Source: Alphaproteobacteria bacterium
Lineage (GTDB): Bacteria; Pseudomonadota; Alphaproteobacteria; RF32; CAG-239
Assembly (NCBI GenBank): GCA_015062535.1
Contig: SUUK01000003.1
Location: 143,501 to 207,500, forward strand
Length of the DNA: 64,000 nt
Direction: 5' to 3'
The notes beneath the pieces were generated by a model. The model saw only the letters and a list, made by a program, of their open reading frames with translations, searched no databases and was not told where the DNA came from. Each line of letters begins with the position of its first letter. The stretch's first letter is position 1. The translations under genes and the position numbers were made by a program. This document shows positions 1 through 8,516 of the stretch, one piece after another.

Positions 1-881
1 TTAAGTAAATCTTCTGGTTGAACTTTTTTGTATATTTCACCCAATGTTTTTTCTTCACCATCTTTTATTTGAGCACCGAATCCGATAGATGTTTCTACAC
101 CTCTACGGCCAATAATCTTTTCAATACCTGCAAAAGCACCACCGCAAATAAATAAAATATTTGTTGTATCTACGTGCAAAAACTCTTGTTGTGGATGTTT
201 ACGACCACCTTGAGGAGGAATATTTGCAACTGTACCTTCAATAATTTTCAATAAAGCTTGTTGCACACCTTCACCTGATACATCTCGAGTAATTGATGGA
301 CCATCAGTTTTACGAGTAATTTTATCTATTTCATCGATATAAACTATACCACGCTCTGCTTTTTCTATATCATAATTTGCAGCTTGAACAAGTTTTAAGA
401 CAATATTTTCTACGTCTTCACCAACATATCCTGCCTCTGTTAATGTTGTAGCGTCAGCAATTGCAAAAGGAACATCTAAAACTTTAGCTAATGTTTGGGC
501 TAGTAAAGTTTTACCAGAACCTGTTGAACCGATTAAAATCACGTTTGATTTTGAAATTTCTACTTCTGGATTTTTTAATTTATTATTTAGACGTTTATAG
601 TGGTTATATACTGCAACAGATAAAACACGTTTTGCATGTTCTTGACCTATTACGTATTGATCCAAAAATTCTTTAATTTTTGATGGAGTAGGAAGATGTT
701 CTTGAATATTTTTTTCTTCTGCTTTTTTCTCTTCTTTTATTTCTTGCGAAACAATGTTTATACATACATCTATACACTCATCACATATGTACACCCCACG
801 TCCTGCAATTAGCTTTTTTACTTCGTTTTGACTCTTTCCACAAAAAGAACAATGCAAAACTTTATCTTCTGTATCACTCAT
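1..881 (-). CDS. clpX: ATP-dependent Clp protease ATP-binding subunit ClpX (3' end outside window)
   Basis: AAA+ unfoldase of the ClpXP protease; it selects and unfolds cytosolic substrates and feeds them to ClpP. Only the first 293 codons are visible, because the 3' end runs off the left edge. An N-terminal zinc finger (Cys11, Cys14, Cys33, Cys36) is followed by an AAA+ domain with Walker A GSTGSGKT near residue 117 and Walker B DEID near 177, the ClpX layout. The ATG at 881 is preceded by AGGAAG. It lies 9 bases downstream of clpP on the same strand, so the two are probably co-transcribed. Nothing unusual is seen in the visible part. Confidence 0.97.
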   Translation of the reverse strand, partial: MSDTEDKVLHCSFCGKSQNEVKKLIAGRGVYICDECIDVCINIVSQEIKEEKKAEEKNIQEHLPTPSKIKEFLDQYVIGQEHAKRVLSVAVYNHYKRLNNKLKNPEVEISKSNVILIGSTGSGKTLLAQTLAKVLDVPFAIADATTLTEAGYVGEDVENIVLKLVQAANYDIEKAERGIVYIDEIDKITRKTDGPSITRDVSGEGVQQALLKIIEGTVANIPPQGGRKHPQQEFLHVDTTNILFICGGAFAGIEKIIGRRGVETSIGFGAQIKDGEEKTLGEIYKKVQPEDLL

Positions 882-890
882 ATCTTCTTC

Positions 891-1517
891 CTATTTAATT
901 ATATCCAAACGATTTTTTACAATGTGATCTATAAGACCAAAATCTTTAGCTTCTTCAGGATTCATAAAGTTATCTCTATCCATTGCTTTTTCGATTACAG
1001 AAAGTTTATTACCTGTATTTTCTGCATAGATTTTGTTTAGACGTTTTTTAAGTTCTAAAATTTCACGTGCTTGAATTTCGATATCTGATGCCATACCACG
1101 AGCTCCACCTGATGGTTGGTGTATCATGATGCGAGAATTTGGTAGAGAGAAACGCTTACCTTTTGTTCCACCCGCTAATAAAAATGATCCCATAGAACAA
1201 GCTTGTCCAATACAAAGTGTTGCTACATCACATGAAATGTATTTCATTGTGTCATACATAGCAAGACCTGAGGTTACTACACCACCTGGTGAATTGATAT
1301 ACAAATAGATATCTTTTTTAGGATTTTCTGACTCTAAAAATAAAAGTTGAGCACATACCAAGGATGATACTGCATCATTTACTTCACCTGTCAAAAAGAT
1401 TATACGTTCTTTTAGTAATCTAGAAAAAATATCAAAAGAACGCTCCCCTCTTGAGGTTTGTTCTATAACCATTGGCACCAATGTATTATCAAAAACTTCT
1501 ATTGCACTTTTACTCAT
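891..1517 (-). CDS. clpP: ATP-dependent Clp protease proteolytic subunit ClpP
   Basis: Serine peptidase that forms the tetradecameric barrel degrading substrates delivered by ClpX. The 208-residue protein has the usual length and an intact triad: Ser108 in GQACSMGSF, His133 in MIHQPSGG and Asp182. The short N-terminal stretch before the first strand fits a processed propeptide. The ATG at 1517 is preceded by a weak AGG-type site. It is the first gene of the clpP-clpX pair. In many alphaproteobacteria tig lies upstream; here the upstream neighbour is instead an unrelated VirB8-like gene, so the trigger-factor gene must be elsewhere or absent. Confidence 0.97.
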   Translation of the reverse strand: MSKSAIEVFDNTLVPMVIEQTSRGERSFDIFSRLLKERIIFLTGEVNDAVSSLVCAQLLFLESENPKKDIYLYINSPGGVVTSGLAMYDTMKYISCDVATLCIGQACSMGSFLLAGGTKGKRFSLPNSRIMIHQPSGGARGMASDIEIQAREILELKKRLNKIYAENTGNKLSVIEKAMDRDNFMNPEEAKDFGLIDHIVKNRLDIIK

Positions 1518-1625
1518 CTGTTCTAAATCCTTAAATTTAAAATATTTTAACTGGAGTTATCATATATGTGATTTACTCAACAAATGGTAAACAAAATTAA
1601 ATTGTTTTGATTTTTTTATAAAAAA

Positions 1626-2360
1626 CTAATCTCGTTTTCCTTTTATATTATTACCAAGATAAGATAGATTATATACAATCACATTTGTACCAAATGGATT
1701 TTTAAGACCTAAATCTTTATCATCATATCTTGAAAAATCGAATGTCAATCTAATAGATGCGAGCCATCTACTGATAATAGGTGTTTCTCTATTAGGATAT
1801 GTATCTATTGTCTTAAAACGAACCTGCCAAAAATTGAATGATACAGGATATCCTCGTTCGATTTCTACAGTTCTTCTAACTCCCATTTTTTGCAAACTTT
1901 CAAAATACGGGCGCTCTGTTGCATTAAATTCATCCCAAACATCTTGTTTCGAAGCTAAATGTAAAAACTCATTTTCACTATATCTTTGACCTAGTTCGCC
2001 GATATCATCTCCTATCGTGTATCTTTGAGTAACATATTGCGCAATAACACTTTCTGTAACAAGGTTTCCGGCAAATGCTCTATAGTGAGAATGTTGCATA
2101 TGATTTATTTGATATTTAACATAATCAATTTGCAGAGGCATTATCTCAGATTTTTTTAGTGGTATCATTATGCATAAAATACTACCGAGCACCATACTTA
2201 TACACAGGCTCAAACAGGATAATACGACCAAAACACGTGATGTCCACAAATAACGTCTTTCAGGAAATGCAGTTACATCTATCTTTTCCGGATAATACCC
2301 AAGTTTATCTTTTTGAGCCTTTTCCTTGTATTTGAACAATGTATAAAACAAATCAAGCAT
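1626..2360 (-). CDS. VirB8-like inner-membrane protein
   Basis: A 244-residue protein with a cytoplasmic N-terminus, one hydrophobic segment at about residues 40-65, and a periplasmic C-terminal domain. The C-terminal pattern (a VTxRYTIG-like stretch, then a region ending in SRWLASIRLTFDF and KNPFGTNVIVYNLSYLG) resembles the NTF2-like fold of VirB8, a scaffold of type IV secretion systems. I chose the ATG at 2360 with GGTGG upstream; an in-frame TTG lies at 2375. No other type IV secretion gene is in the window, so it is an isolated copy, as also happens in Rickettsiales. The VirB8 assignment rests on pattern recognition, not an alignment. Confidence 0.6.
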   Translation of the reverse strand: MLDLFYTLFKYKEKAQKDKLGYYPEKIDVTAFPERRYLWTSRVLVVLSCLSLCISMVLGSILCIMIPLKKSEIMPLQIDYVKYQINHMQHSHYRAFAGNLVTESVIAQYVTQRYTIGDDIGELGQRYSENEFLHLASKQDVWDEFNATERPYFESLQKMGVRRTVEIERGYPVSFNFWQVRFKTIDTYPNRETPIISRWLASIRLTFDFSRYDDKDLGLKNPFGTNVIVYNLSYLGNNIKGKRD

Positions 2361-2496
2361 ATCTCTAACCACCAAAATAAATTTTAATTTAATCCTATTT
2401 TACATGAAAGTTGTATAAAATCAAATAAAATACTATCAATTAAAAAATATTTAGTGTAAACATTTAAATAAACAACAATGTTTGAGGGAAACTTTG

Positions 2497-4350
2497 ATGA
2501 GAAAATATATTTATATTGTAGGGGCTATGCTTGGATTTCTCGCAGCATGCTCAACTGATAGAACAACTGAACCTGTAATTGATGCTCCTGTTATGTCTGC
2601 ATATTATTCTGATTGGGATAGAGCTGTTAGAGCTGATGTTGATATGCAAAACATGTATGTTGGAACACCTTCAAAGATTACAAAACCAATTGATATGTAC
2701 ATGGCTATGGCTTTAGCTTTGAAGTATAATTACACAAGAAGACTTGCTAGTTACAAAGAAAGTTTGATTAAAACAAATATTTCACCAATGAGCTTACCAA
2801 CGATGGCAGAAAATTTGGGTTATGAAAACTCAACAAATTCTAACGCGATACCTGCTGACTTAAAAGTTTCGTGGAATCTATTGGATTTATCTTCTCTTTA
2901 TTATCAGACAGCATCTTTAAATCCTGAAGTTGTTGCTGAAGAACAAAGCAGAAAAGTTGTAAACAATATTTTACTAGAAGCTCGCACACTTTATTGGAAA
3001 GCATTGAGTGCACAAAGACTTATACCTGTAATTGATGACATGAATGAGTATTTAGTTAGAGTTGTTGACGAGTTAAGCTCTCGTTCTAATGAATTAGTAA
3101 AAGCAGGAAAAAACCCCTCAACAAACTTGCTTTTGAAAAAACGTAAATATCTTGAAAACATTAAACAACTTGCTGAACTTAGAAGAAAATTTGACACAGC
3201 TCAAGCTGAGTTCGCAGGATTGCTCGGTATGTATCCTTCAACAGAAATCAAATTAGCTGGTGCTGAATATGGAAATCTCCCTGTTCCATCTATGCGTGCT
3301 AAATTACAACAACTTGAATGGCTTGCTTTAACGAATCGTCCAGAGTTACGTATATTTGATACAGTAACAACTAAAGAAGAATTAGAGCTTGTTATAAAAG
3401 ATGCTGATGATGTTGATAATAGCGATTATCGTCAAGACCCTAATTATTACAATCGCAAATGGGCAAAAGACTCTAGAGATTTATCTATGAATGTATTTGA
3501 AGATATTCGCTACCAAAGTGAAACAACATATAACTCTTTAGCTCGTCAACGTATGACTGGTATTGTATTAAACCAAGTTTATTTATCTTGGGCTTTGTTC
3601 CAATCTGCTGTTGAAGATTATTACTTAAATATGGGTGTTGCAACTACATCTGAAGATATTGCTGAAGATATTACAGATAAAGAAGGAACAAATAAAGCTA
3701 TTAGCCATTTAGAATCTGCTAGAGCAATTGTTGATGAAGCTAATGCATTTTTATCATATATAGAAGTTCAAGAAGCAATTGGTCGTTTATATGCTAGTAT
3801 GGGTATGGATGCAGTTTCTCAAGAAATGCTTTTAGAGAATCCATCTTTAATAGCTATTAGAATTAGAGAAAGTTTAGACAATTGGAAAGATGGTATATTT
3901 ACATCGACACCAACAAGCAACGCACCTTTTTCTAAGAAGAAACCTCCTTTAGATATTTCATCTCAAGTTCTTGTACCAAATGTTAAAGTTGGTGCCGGTT
4001 CTGATTTAAATGTTAAAATTCCAGATGAAGTATTTGAACAAATCAACTGGAAAGGGGATTATAAGACCGTTGCTGGCTCATTAGATGATGCTGGACTTCC
4101 TGATTGGTTAAAGTATGACGATAAGACACATACTTTTACAGGCCACCCGACTCTTGATGATGCAGGTGATTACAGAATAAAAGTATATGCTCTTGATGAA
4201 TCTGGTAATTCTGCAGTATTAAGCTTTACAATAACTGTTAATAATATTTATATTCAAACGATGGAATATAAGGGATTAACTGGTTATAGACGTGCAAAAG
4301 TATATCACAAATGTAGAGGAGATGCACCTTGCGCAGCTGGTGATATTTAG
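2497..4350 (+). CDS. TolC-like outer-membrane lipoprotein with C-terminal Ig-like domain
   Basis: The protein starts with a lipoprotein signal (MRKYIYIVGAMLGFLAAC, lipobox LAAC). Residues about 50-450 are helical with the spacing of outer-membrane efflux (OEP/TolC) repeats, including EARTLYWKALSAQRL and NRPELRIFD. From about 480 to 590 follows a beta-rich module with DDAGLPDWLKYDDKTHTFTGHP, typical of putative Ig/cadherin-like (He_PIG) domains, then a short basic, Cys-containing tail. The ATG at 2497 has GAGGGA seven bases upstream; an upstream in-frame TTG is less likely. TolC proteins do not normally carry an Ig-like domain, so the channel role is uncertain. No pump genes are adjacent; the nearest neighbour is a divergent VirB8-like gene. 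Confidence 0.6.
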   Translation: MRKYIYIVGAMLGFLAACSTDRTTEPVIDAPVMSAYYSDWDRAVRADVDMQNMYVGTPSKITKPIDMYMAMALALKYNYTRRLASYKESLIKTNISPMSLPTMAENLGYENSTNSNAIPADLKVSWNLLDLSSLYYQTASLNPEVVAEEQSRKVVNNILLEARTLYWKALSAQRLIPVIDDMNEYLVRVVDELSSRSNELVKAGKNPSTNLLLKKRKYLENIKQLAELRRKFDTAQAEFAGLLGMYPSTEIKLAGAEYGNLPVPSMRAKLQQLEWLALTNRPELRIFDTVTTKEELELVIKDADDVDNSDYRQDPNYYNRKWAKDSRDLSMNVFEDIRYQSETTYNSLARQRMTGIVLNQVYLSWALFQSAVEDYYLNMGVATTSEDIAEDITDKEGTNKAISHLESARAIVDEANAFLSYIEVQEAIGRLYASMGMDAVSQEMLLENPSLIAIRIRESLDNWKDGIFTSTPTSNAPFSKKKPPLDISSQVLVPNVKVGAGSDLNVKIPDEVFEQINWKGDYKTVAGSLDDAGLPDWLKYDDKTHTFTGHPTLDDAGDYRIKVYALDESGNSAVLSFTITVNNIYIQTMEYKGLTGYRRAKVYHKCRGDAPCAAGDI

Positions 4351-4362
4351 TAGGTTTATATC

Positions 4363-5913
4363 GTGATAAATTTTTCTATTAAATATCCTTTCTATTGTTT
4401 ATCAGGAATATGTCTGCTGTTTTTTTTGACAGCAGGCATATTCTTTAATAATGCATACATAAGCATATCTGAAATTTCATACATATTAGTTACTTTTTTT
4501 ATAGCAACATCTATAAAGAATAGTAGTTTTAGAATCAGTTTTATTTTAGTAAATCTAATATTTCTTTTGTTTTTTTTATTATTCAATCTTAACAATCGTT
4601 TTTTATTAATTATCGAACTTTTACAAATTTTATCTTTATTTTATGACGAAAAAAAACACATCACAAAAAAAATAATTTTTAGCATTATTTCATCATCTTT
4701 TCTATTACACTTATTTTATATACAGCAGATAGATGTAGACTTTCGTCAACATGACCTAACAGGTATAATTACTTATATGACAAAGATTACAGAAAATGGT
4801 TTAAATTGGAAAGATTTTAACCCTTGGAATATGTATTATGCATTTCACCAACCTCTTCATTTTATAATTTTTCAATATTTATACCTTTTCAATAAATCTC
4901 TTTATACATCATCAGCTTTCGCGTACGAATCGCTACAATATTTATCTTTGTTTTATGTAACATCTATTTCAATATTGGCTGTTAGAATTTTCAGATTACT
5001 TAACTTTAGAAATTACATTCTTTATGCTTTAGTTGCTTTTATTTCATTTAATCCAACTCTAACACTCTTTTCTGGTTATATTTCTAATGATGTCTCTGTG
5101 TTGTTTTGGAGTACATTTTCTATATATTTTTTACTTACATGGTACAAAAAAGATAAAACAAAATATATAATACTTTCATCTGTTTGTTTTGGGCTTGGAA
5201 CTTTATCAAAATTATCTATCTTACTTTATGTTCCAGCTATTAGTATTTTGTTTTTATGCAAACTAATTTATAGCAAAAACAAAGAGCATGCTATTAAACA
5301 ATTATGTGTATTTTTAATTATAGCAATACCGCTTTCCTTAGCATGGATTATTAGAAATCACGTTCTTTTTGATATGCAATTTTATAACATCCCTGACACA
5401 TCTCCTCAAGGGCAAAATTTTAATTCTTTATCTTTATGGGATAGAATACTTGATTTTTCTATGATATTTAAACCTTTTATAAATGCGCCATTTATAGCTG
5501 ATCCTAATATATTTCTTGCTATAATAAAAACAGAATTATTTGGAGAGTGGGATTTTAGTCTTATTAATAAACTTCTAATTATTCCAGCTACATTGATTTA
5601 TTTTATAAGCATAACCATTAAAATGATTGTGTTTTTAGGGGCTTTTTATTTAATATATAGAAAAAATAAACGCAGTGTATTTAATATGTTTTTTGTTATA
5701 ATTTATTTTGCAACTTTAGGATATTTAGTAAAATATGCTTTAGATTATCCTTATATTTGCTCAACAGATTATAGACTTTTTACATCATTATTATTTTCTG
5801 AAGCTGTCATTTTAGGTAATATTTCAAAGAATAAGGCAATAAGTACTACTTTACTCATTGCCATATCCTTTTATGTATTTTTATCTACTATAATATATAT
5901 CGTTGCTATTTAA
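4363..5913 (+). CDS. Polytopic membrane protein, probable GT-C type glycosyltransferase
   Basis: A 516-residue protein with about a dozen hydrophobic segments. After the first few helices comes a loop with DFRQHDLTGIITYM and later YYAFHQPLHFIIFQ, resembling the acidic and aromatic first periplasmic loop of polyprenyl-phosphate-dependent GT-C glycosyltransferases (ArnT/PMT type). Such enzymes transfer a sugar from a lipid carrier on the periplasmic side. The start is GTG at 4363, 12 bases after the preceding stop, with a weak AGTAGG site. The 3' end overlaps the convergent DUF2155 gene by four bases and no terminator is visible there. The family call is from topology and loop character only. 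Confidence 0.5.
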   Translation: MINFSIKYPFYCLSGICLLFFLTAGIFFNNAYISISEISYILVTFFIATSIKNSSFRISFILVNLIFLLFFLLFNLNNRFLLIIELLQILSLFYDEKKHITKKIIFSIISSSFLLHLFYIQQIDVDFRQHDLTGIITYMTKITENGLNWKDFNPWNMYYAFHQPLHFIIFQYLYLFNKSLYTSSAFAYESLQYLSLFYVTSISILAVRIFRLLNFRNYILYALVAFISFNPTLTLFSGYISNDVSVLFWSTFSIYFLLTWYKKDKTKYIILSSVCFGLGTLSKLSILLYVPAISILFLCKLIYSKNKEHAIKQLCVFLIIAIPLSLAWIIRNHVLFDMQFYNIPDTSPQGQNFNSLSLWDRILDFSMIFKPFINAPFIADPNIFLAIIKTELFGEWDFSLINKLLIIPATLIYFISITIKMIVFLGAFYLIYRKNKRSVFNMFFVIIYFATLGYLVKYALDYPYICSTDYRLFTSLLFSEAVILGNISKNKAISTTLLIAISFYVFLSTIIYIVAI

Positions 5914-6659
5914 TCTTTATTCAATTCTCTAATTTCTGCATCTATAGCTTTTGACAAATCATCTTCTTCTACAACATCTGTCGCATCACTATCTTCTTTA
6001 ACGATATTTTTATTAGTAAAATCTAACAAATTTTGAGGTTTATTTTCATCAATAACTTCCTCTTTATTTATTAATATTGGCTGTTCTTCTATATTTCTTT
6101 CAATATCCCTATCTTCATTGATAAACTCTTTTATATGAATAACCTTTTTAGCTTTGGGTTCTTCATCTTTTTTGCTATCATTTTTAACCTCTGCATTGTT
6201 TTTTTCTTGTAGAAAATCTTTAGTAGGTAGATTGTCTCTAGCATCTAATTCTTCTTTAGATAAAACCTTAGCATCAGTATTCTCAGAATCGATACACTCT
6301 AGCAACCAGATATCATATATAGGATGCTCAATAGCATTTATACCTGGCGCTGATGATAAAATCCAACCTCTAAAAATATTATACTCTTCGGAGCCAAAAC
6401 TTTTGTCAGTAACATCTACGAAAGCAAAATTCTCAGGAGTTTCTTCTGCAGGACGTTTTTTGCATGAGCGTAAAACTAAAGAAAAATCGCCATAAGTTAC
6501 TTTAGTATTCACAGGAACTGTTATTTTATTAACCCTACCTGTAACTTTATCCATAGCTTGCATTAATGCAGAATTTGTTTCTATTTCCGCAGAAAGAGCA
6601 TTTGATGACACACCTAGCGCCATCATTAAACTTAATGTTAAAAGACTATTTTTCCTCAT
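5910..6659 (-). CDS. DUF2155 domain exported protein
   Basis: An exported protein with a signal peptide ending near SNALSA, followed by a DUF2155 domain (about residues 30-130). The recognisable stretch runs from DKVTGRVNKITVPVNT through RSCKKRP, FRGWILSSAPGINAIEHPIYDIWLLEC. The remaining C-terminal half is a charged Lys/Glu/Asp-rich, low-complexity tail that most family members lack. Function is unknown; in alphaproteobacteria the gene typically sits beside mlaD, as here, suggesting an envelope role. I chose the ATG at 6659, overlapping the mlaD-like stop by 14 bases; an in-frame GTG lies one codon upstream. Translational coupling with the upstream gene is likely. Confidence 0.85.
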   Translation of the reverse strand: MRKNSLLTLSLMMALGVSSNALSAEIETNSALMQAMDKVTGRVNKITVPVNTKVTYGDFSLVLRSCKKRPAEETPENFAFVDVTDKSFGSEEYNIFRGWILSSAPGINAIEHPIYDIWLLECIDSENTDAKVLSKEELDARDNLPTKDFLQEKNNAEVKNDSKKDEEPKAKKVIHIKEFINEDRDIERNIEEQPILINKEEVIDENKPQNLLDFTNKNIVKEDSDATDVVEEDDLSKAIDAEIRELNKD

Positions 6660-7101
6660 CACCTGTCACCATAAATATAATTTCACCCACCATATCTTCT
6701 AAAGATTTAGCATCTTTTGTATTACTTGCTATTGCCCCTGGAGATATTGTTTCTTCTGACTTTCCTGGTTCTATTTTTATAAATTTATCACCCATAAGAC
6801 CATCACCAGCCACAGATATAACACTGTCTTCAGGTAAAGCTATTTCTGGCGATATACTCATTCTTACATCAACCATATAATCTTCTGGATTTATTTTTTG
6901 AGATAATACTGTACCTATTTTAACACCATTTATACGTACGTCTGCACCAGTATTTAGACCTCCGACCTTTAAAAATCTTGCCCCTATTTCGTAACCTTTT
7001 ACAACTTGCAAATCAGATACATTGTATGCAAACACCATAAATAATGTGGCAACTGCAAGAACCACTATTCCCATTATTGTTTCCACTGGTTTTTTATTCA
7101 T
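6646..7101 (-). CDS. MCE/MlaD-family lipid transport protein (copy 2)
   Basis: A 151-residue protein with one N-terminal membrane anchor (residues about 10-28) and a single MCE domain containing FLKVGGLNTGADVRINGVKIGTV and GDGLMGDKFIKIEPG. MCE proteins form hexameric rings that carry phospholipid between inner and outer membrane. It overlaps the next upstream MCE gene by 8 bases and the downstream DUF2155 gene by 14 bases, so the three form one translationally coupled unit. The permease and ATPase partners (mlaE, mlaF) are not in the window. Being one of two tandem single-domain copies is unusual, because the common Proteobacterial operon carries one mlaD. Confidence 0.85.
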   Translation of the reverse strand: MNKKPVETIMGIVVLAVATLFMVFAYNVSDLQVVKGYEIGARFLKVGGLNTGADVRINGVKIGTVLSQKINPEDYMVDVRMSISPEIALPEDSVISVAGDGLMGDKFIKIEPGKSEETISPGAIASNTKDAKSLEDMVGEIIFMVTGDEEK

Positions 7102-7645
7102 AACTATCTCCTTTTATCTCAAGTTCAGTAATACCATTTGAATTTTCTATACCTTTGCTTTTTACATTAGAGGACTTTTTGCTTTTTCCCATTGAAATTA
7201 AACGTTCTAATAACTCTTCTAAAACCATAGCGTCTTGAGTGTAACTTAATGTATCTCCAGATTTTATAAAATCTTCAGAACCCCCAACATCTATTTCCAC
7301 ATATTTACCACCAATAAGTCCAAAACTTACAATTGATGCACTACTATCATCTGGGATTGAATATTCGCTACCAATTTCTAGTGTAAGATGAGAATTAAAG
7401 TTTTCATCTAATTTAGAGCCAACGACTCTACCAATAGTAACACCAGACATACGAACAACATCTCCAACACTTAATCCGTCTGTTCTACCGAAATCTGCAT
7501 ATATATTGTAGGTATTTCCTAAACCTTCTTTTTTTATTGTTGCATTATGAGAGATGGTTATAAAAACAACAACCATGATGATAAGCATTGTGATTATACC
7601 TATTCGAATCGATTTAGCTTCTTCTATAGAATATTTATCTTCCAC
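7094..7645 (-). CDS. MCE/MlaD-family lipid transport protein (copy 1)
   Basis: A 183-residue protein with one N-terminal transmembrane helix (residues about 14-32) and an MCE domain with DFGRTDGLSVGDVVRMSGVT and SFGLIGGKYVEIDVGG. It has a hydrophilic Ser/Lys/Asn-rich C-terminal tail. The start is GTG at 7645 with a strong AAGGAG seven bases upstream, which decides the start. It is the first gene of the unit MCE-MCE-DUF2155. The two MCE domains differ clearly in sequence, so this is an old duplication or two specialised subunits that may form a mixed ring; the latter is inference. Confidence 0.85.
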   Translation of the reverse strand: MEDKYSIEEAKSIRIGIITMLIIMVVVFITISHNATIKKEGLGNTYNIYADFGRTDGLSVGDVVRMSGVTIGRVVGSKLDENFNSHLTLEIGSEYSIPDDSSASIVSFGLIGGKYVEIDVGGSEDFIKSGDTLSYTQDAMVLEELLERLISMGKSKKSSNVKSKGIENSNGITELEIKGDSYE

Positions 7646-7796
7646 GATTACGCTCCTTACTTACTGTGTTTTGTACTTTATAGCGCATAAATAATTTTTT
7701 GTCACCATTGTTTTATTAAATTTTCAGTAAATTGTGAAAATTTTAAACATTTTCCTTTATATAAGTAAATATCAATAATTTTGTTTGAGTTAAGAT

Positions 7797-8516
7797 ATGA
7801 TAAAAATTGATAATGTTTCTAAATTTTTTAGTACAAAAAAAGCTTTAGATGAAGTAAATTTTTCTCTTGATGTTGGTGAGGTTGTTGCTCTCATTGGCGA
7901 AAATGGAGCAGGAAAATCCACATTAATGCGTATTATGACTGGATATTTACCAGCGACTTCGGGAAGCGTTACTATTTTAGGATATAACGTTGAGGATAAG
8001 CGCCTTCAAGCATTATCTCATGTAGGTTATGTTCCTGAAATTTCCGCTTTATATGGCGACATGCTTGTTTATAATTTTTTAGAATGGATTTCTGATATAT
8101 GGCAAATAAAAGAAAAGAAAAAAGCAATAATTGACTCAGCAAAACAAATGAAAATCATTGATGTTTTGGATGAAAGAATCGAGAATCTTTCCAAAGGATA
8201 CAAAAAGCGAGTTGAAATAGCTTCTGCTATATTGCATAAGCCAAGATTTCTTATCCTTGATGAACCTACTGATGGATTAGATCCAAATCAAAAACATGAC
8301 ATTAGAATCTTTATAAAAGAATATGCTAAAAACAAAAATACTGTTTTAGTGTCTACCCATGTATTAGAAGATGCAGATATTGCAGATAGAGTTCTAATGT
8401 TGTCTCATGGCAAACTTATTAAAGATGCAAAGATAAAAGAATTTAAAAAAGTTTCTAAGAAAAACAACCTAAGTGAAGCTTTTAGAATTTTAAGTTTAGG
8501 TGATAAGGGGGAATAA
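7797..8516 (+). CDS. ABC transporter ATPase, GldA-like
   Basis: A 239-residue ABC ATPase with Walker A GENGAGKS (about residues 34-41), signature LSKGYKKRVEIA and Walker B FLILDEPTDGLDP. The signature has Lys in place of the usual second Gly (LSKGYKKR rather than LSGGQ), which is common in the ABC-2/GldA/CcmA-type subfamily. It overlaps the permease gene by one base (TAATG), so the ATPase, the fused permease and the DUF4340 protein form one operon. Related operons are called gliding-motility-like from Bacteroidetes GldAFG, but in Proteobacteria they are widespread and their substrate is unknown. Confidence 0.9.
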   Translation: MIKIDNVSKFFSTKKALDEVNFSLDVGEVVALIGENGAGKSTLMRIMTGYLPATSGSVTILGYNVEDKRLQALSHVGYVPEISALYGDMLVYNFLEWISDIWQIKEKKKAIIDSAKQMKIIDVLDERIENLSKGYKKRVEIASAILHKPRFLILDEPTDGLDPNQKHDIRIFIKEYAKNKNTVLVSTHVLEDADIADRVLMLSHGKLIKDAKIKEFKKVSKKNNLSEAFRILSLGDKGE

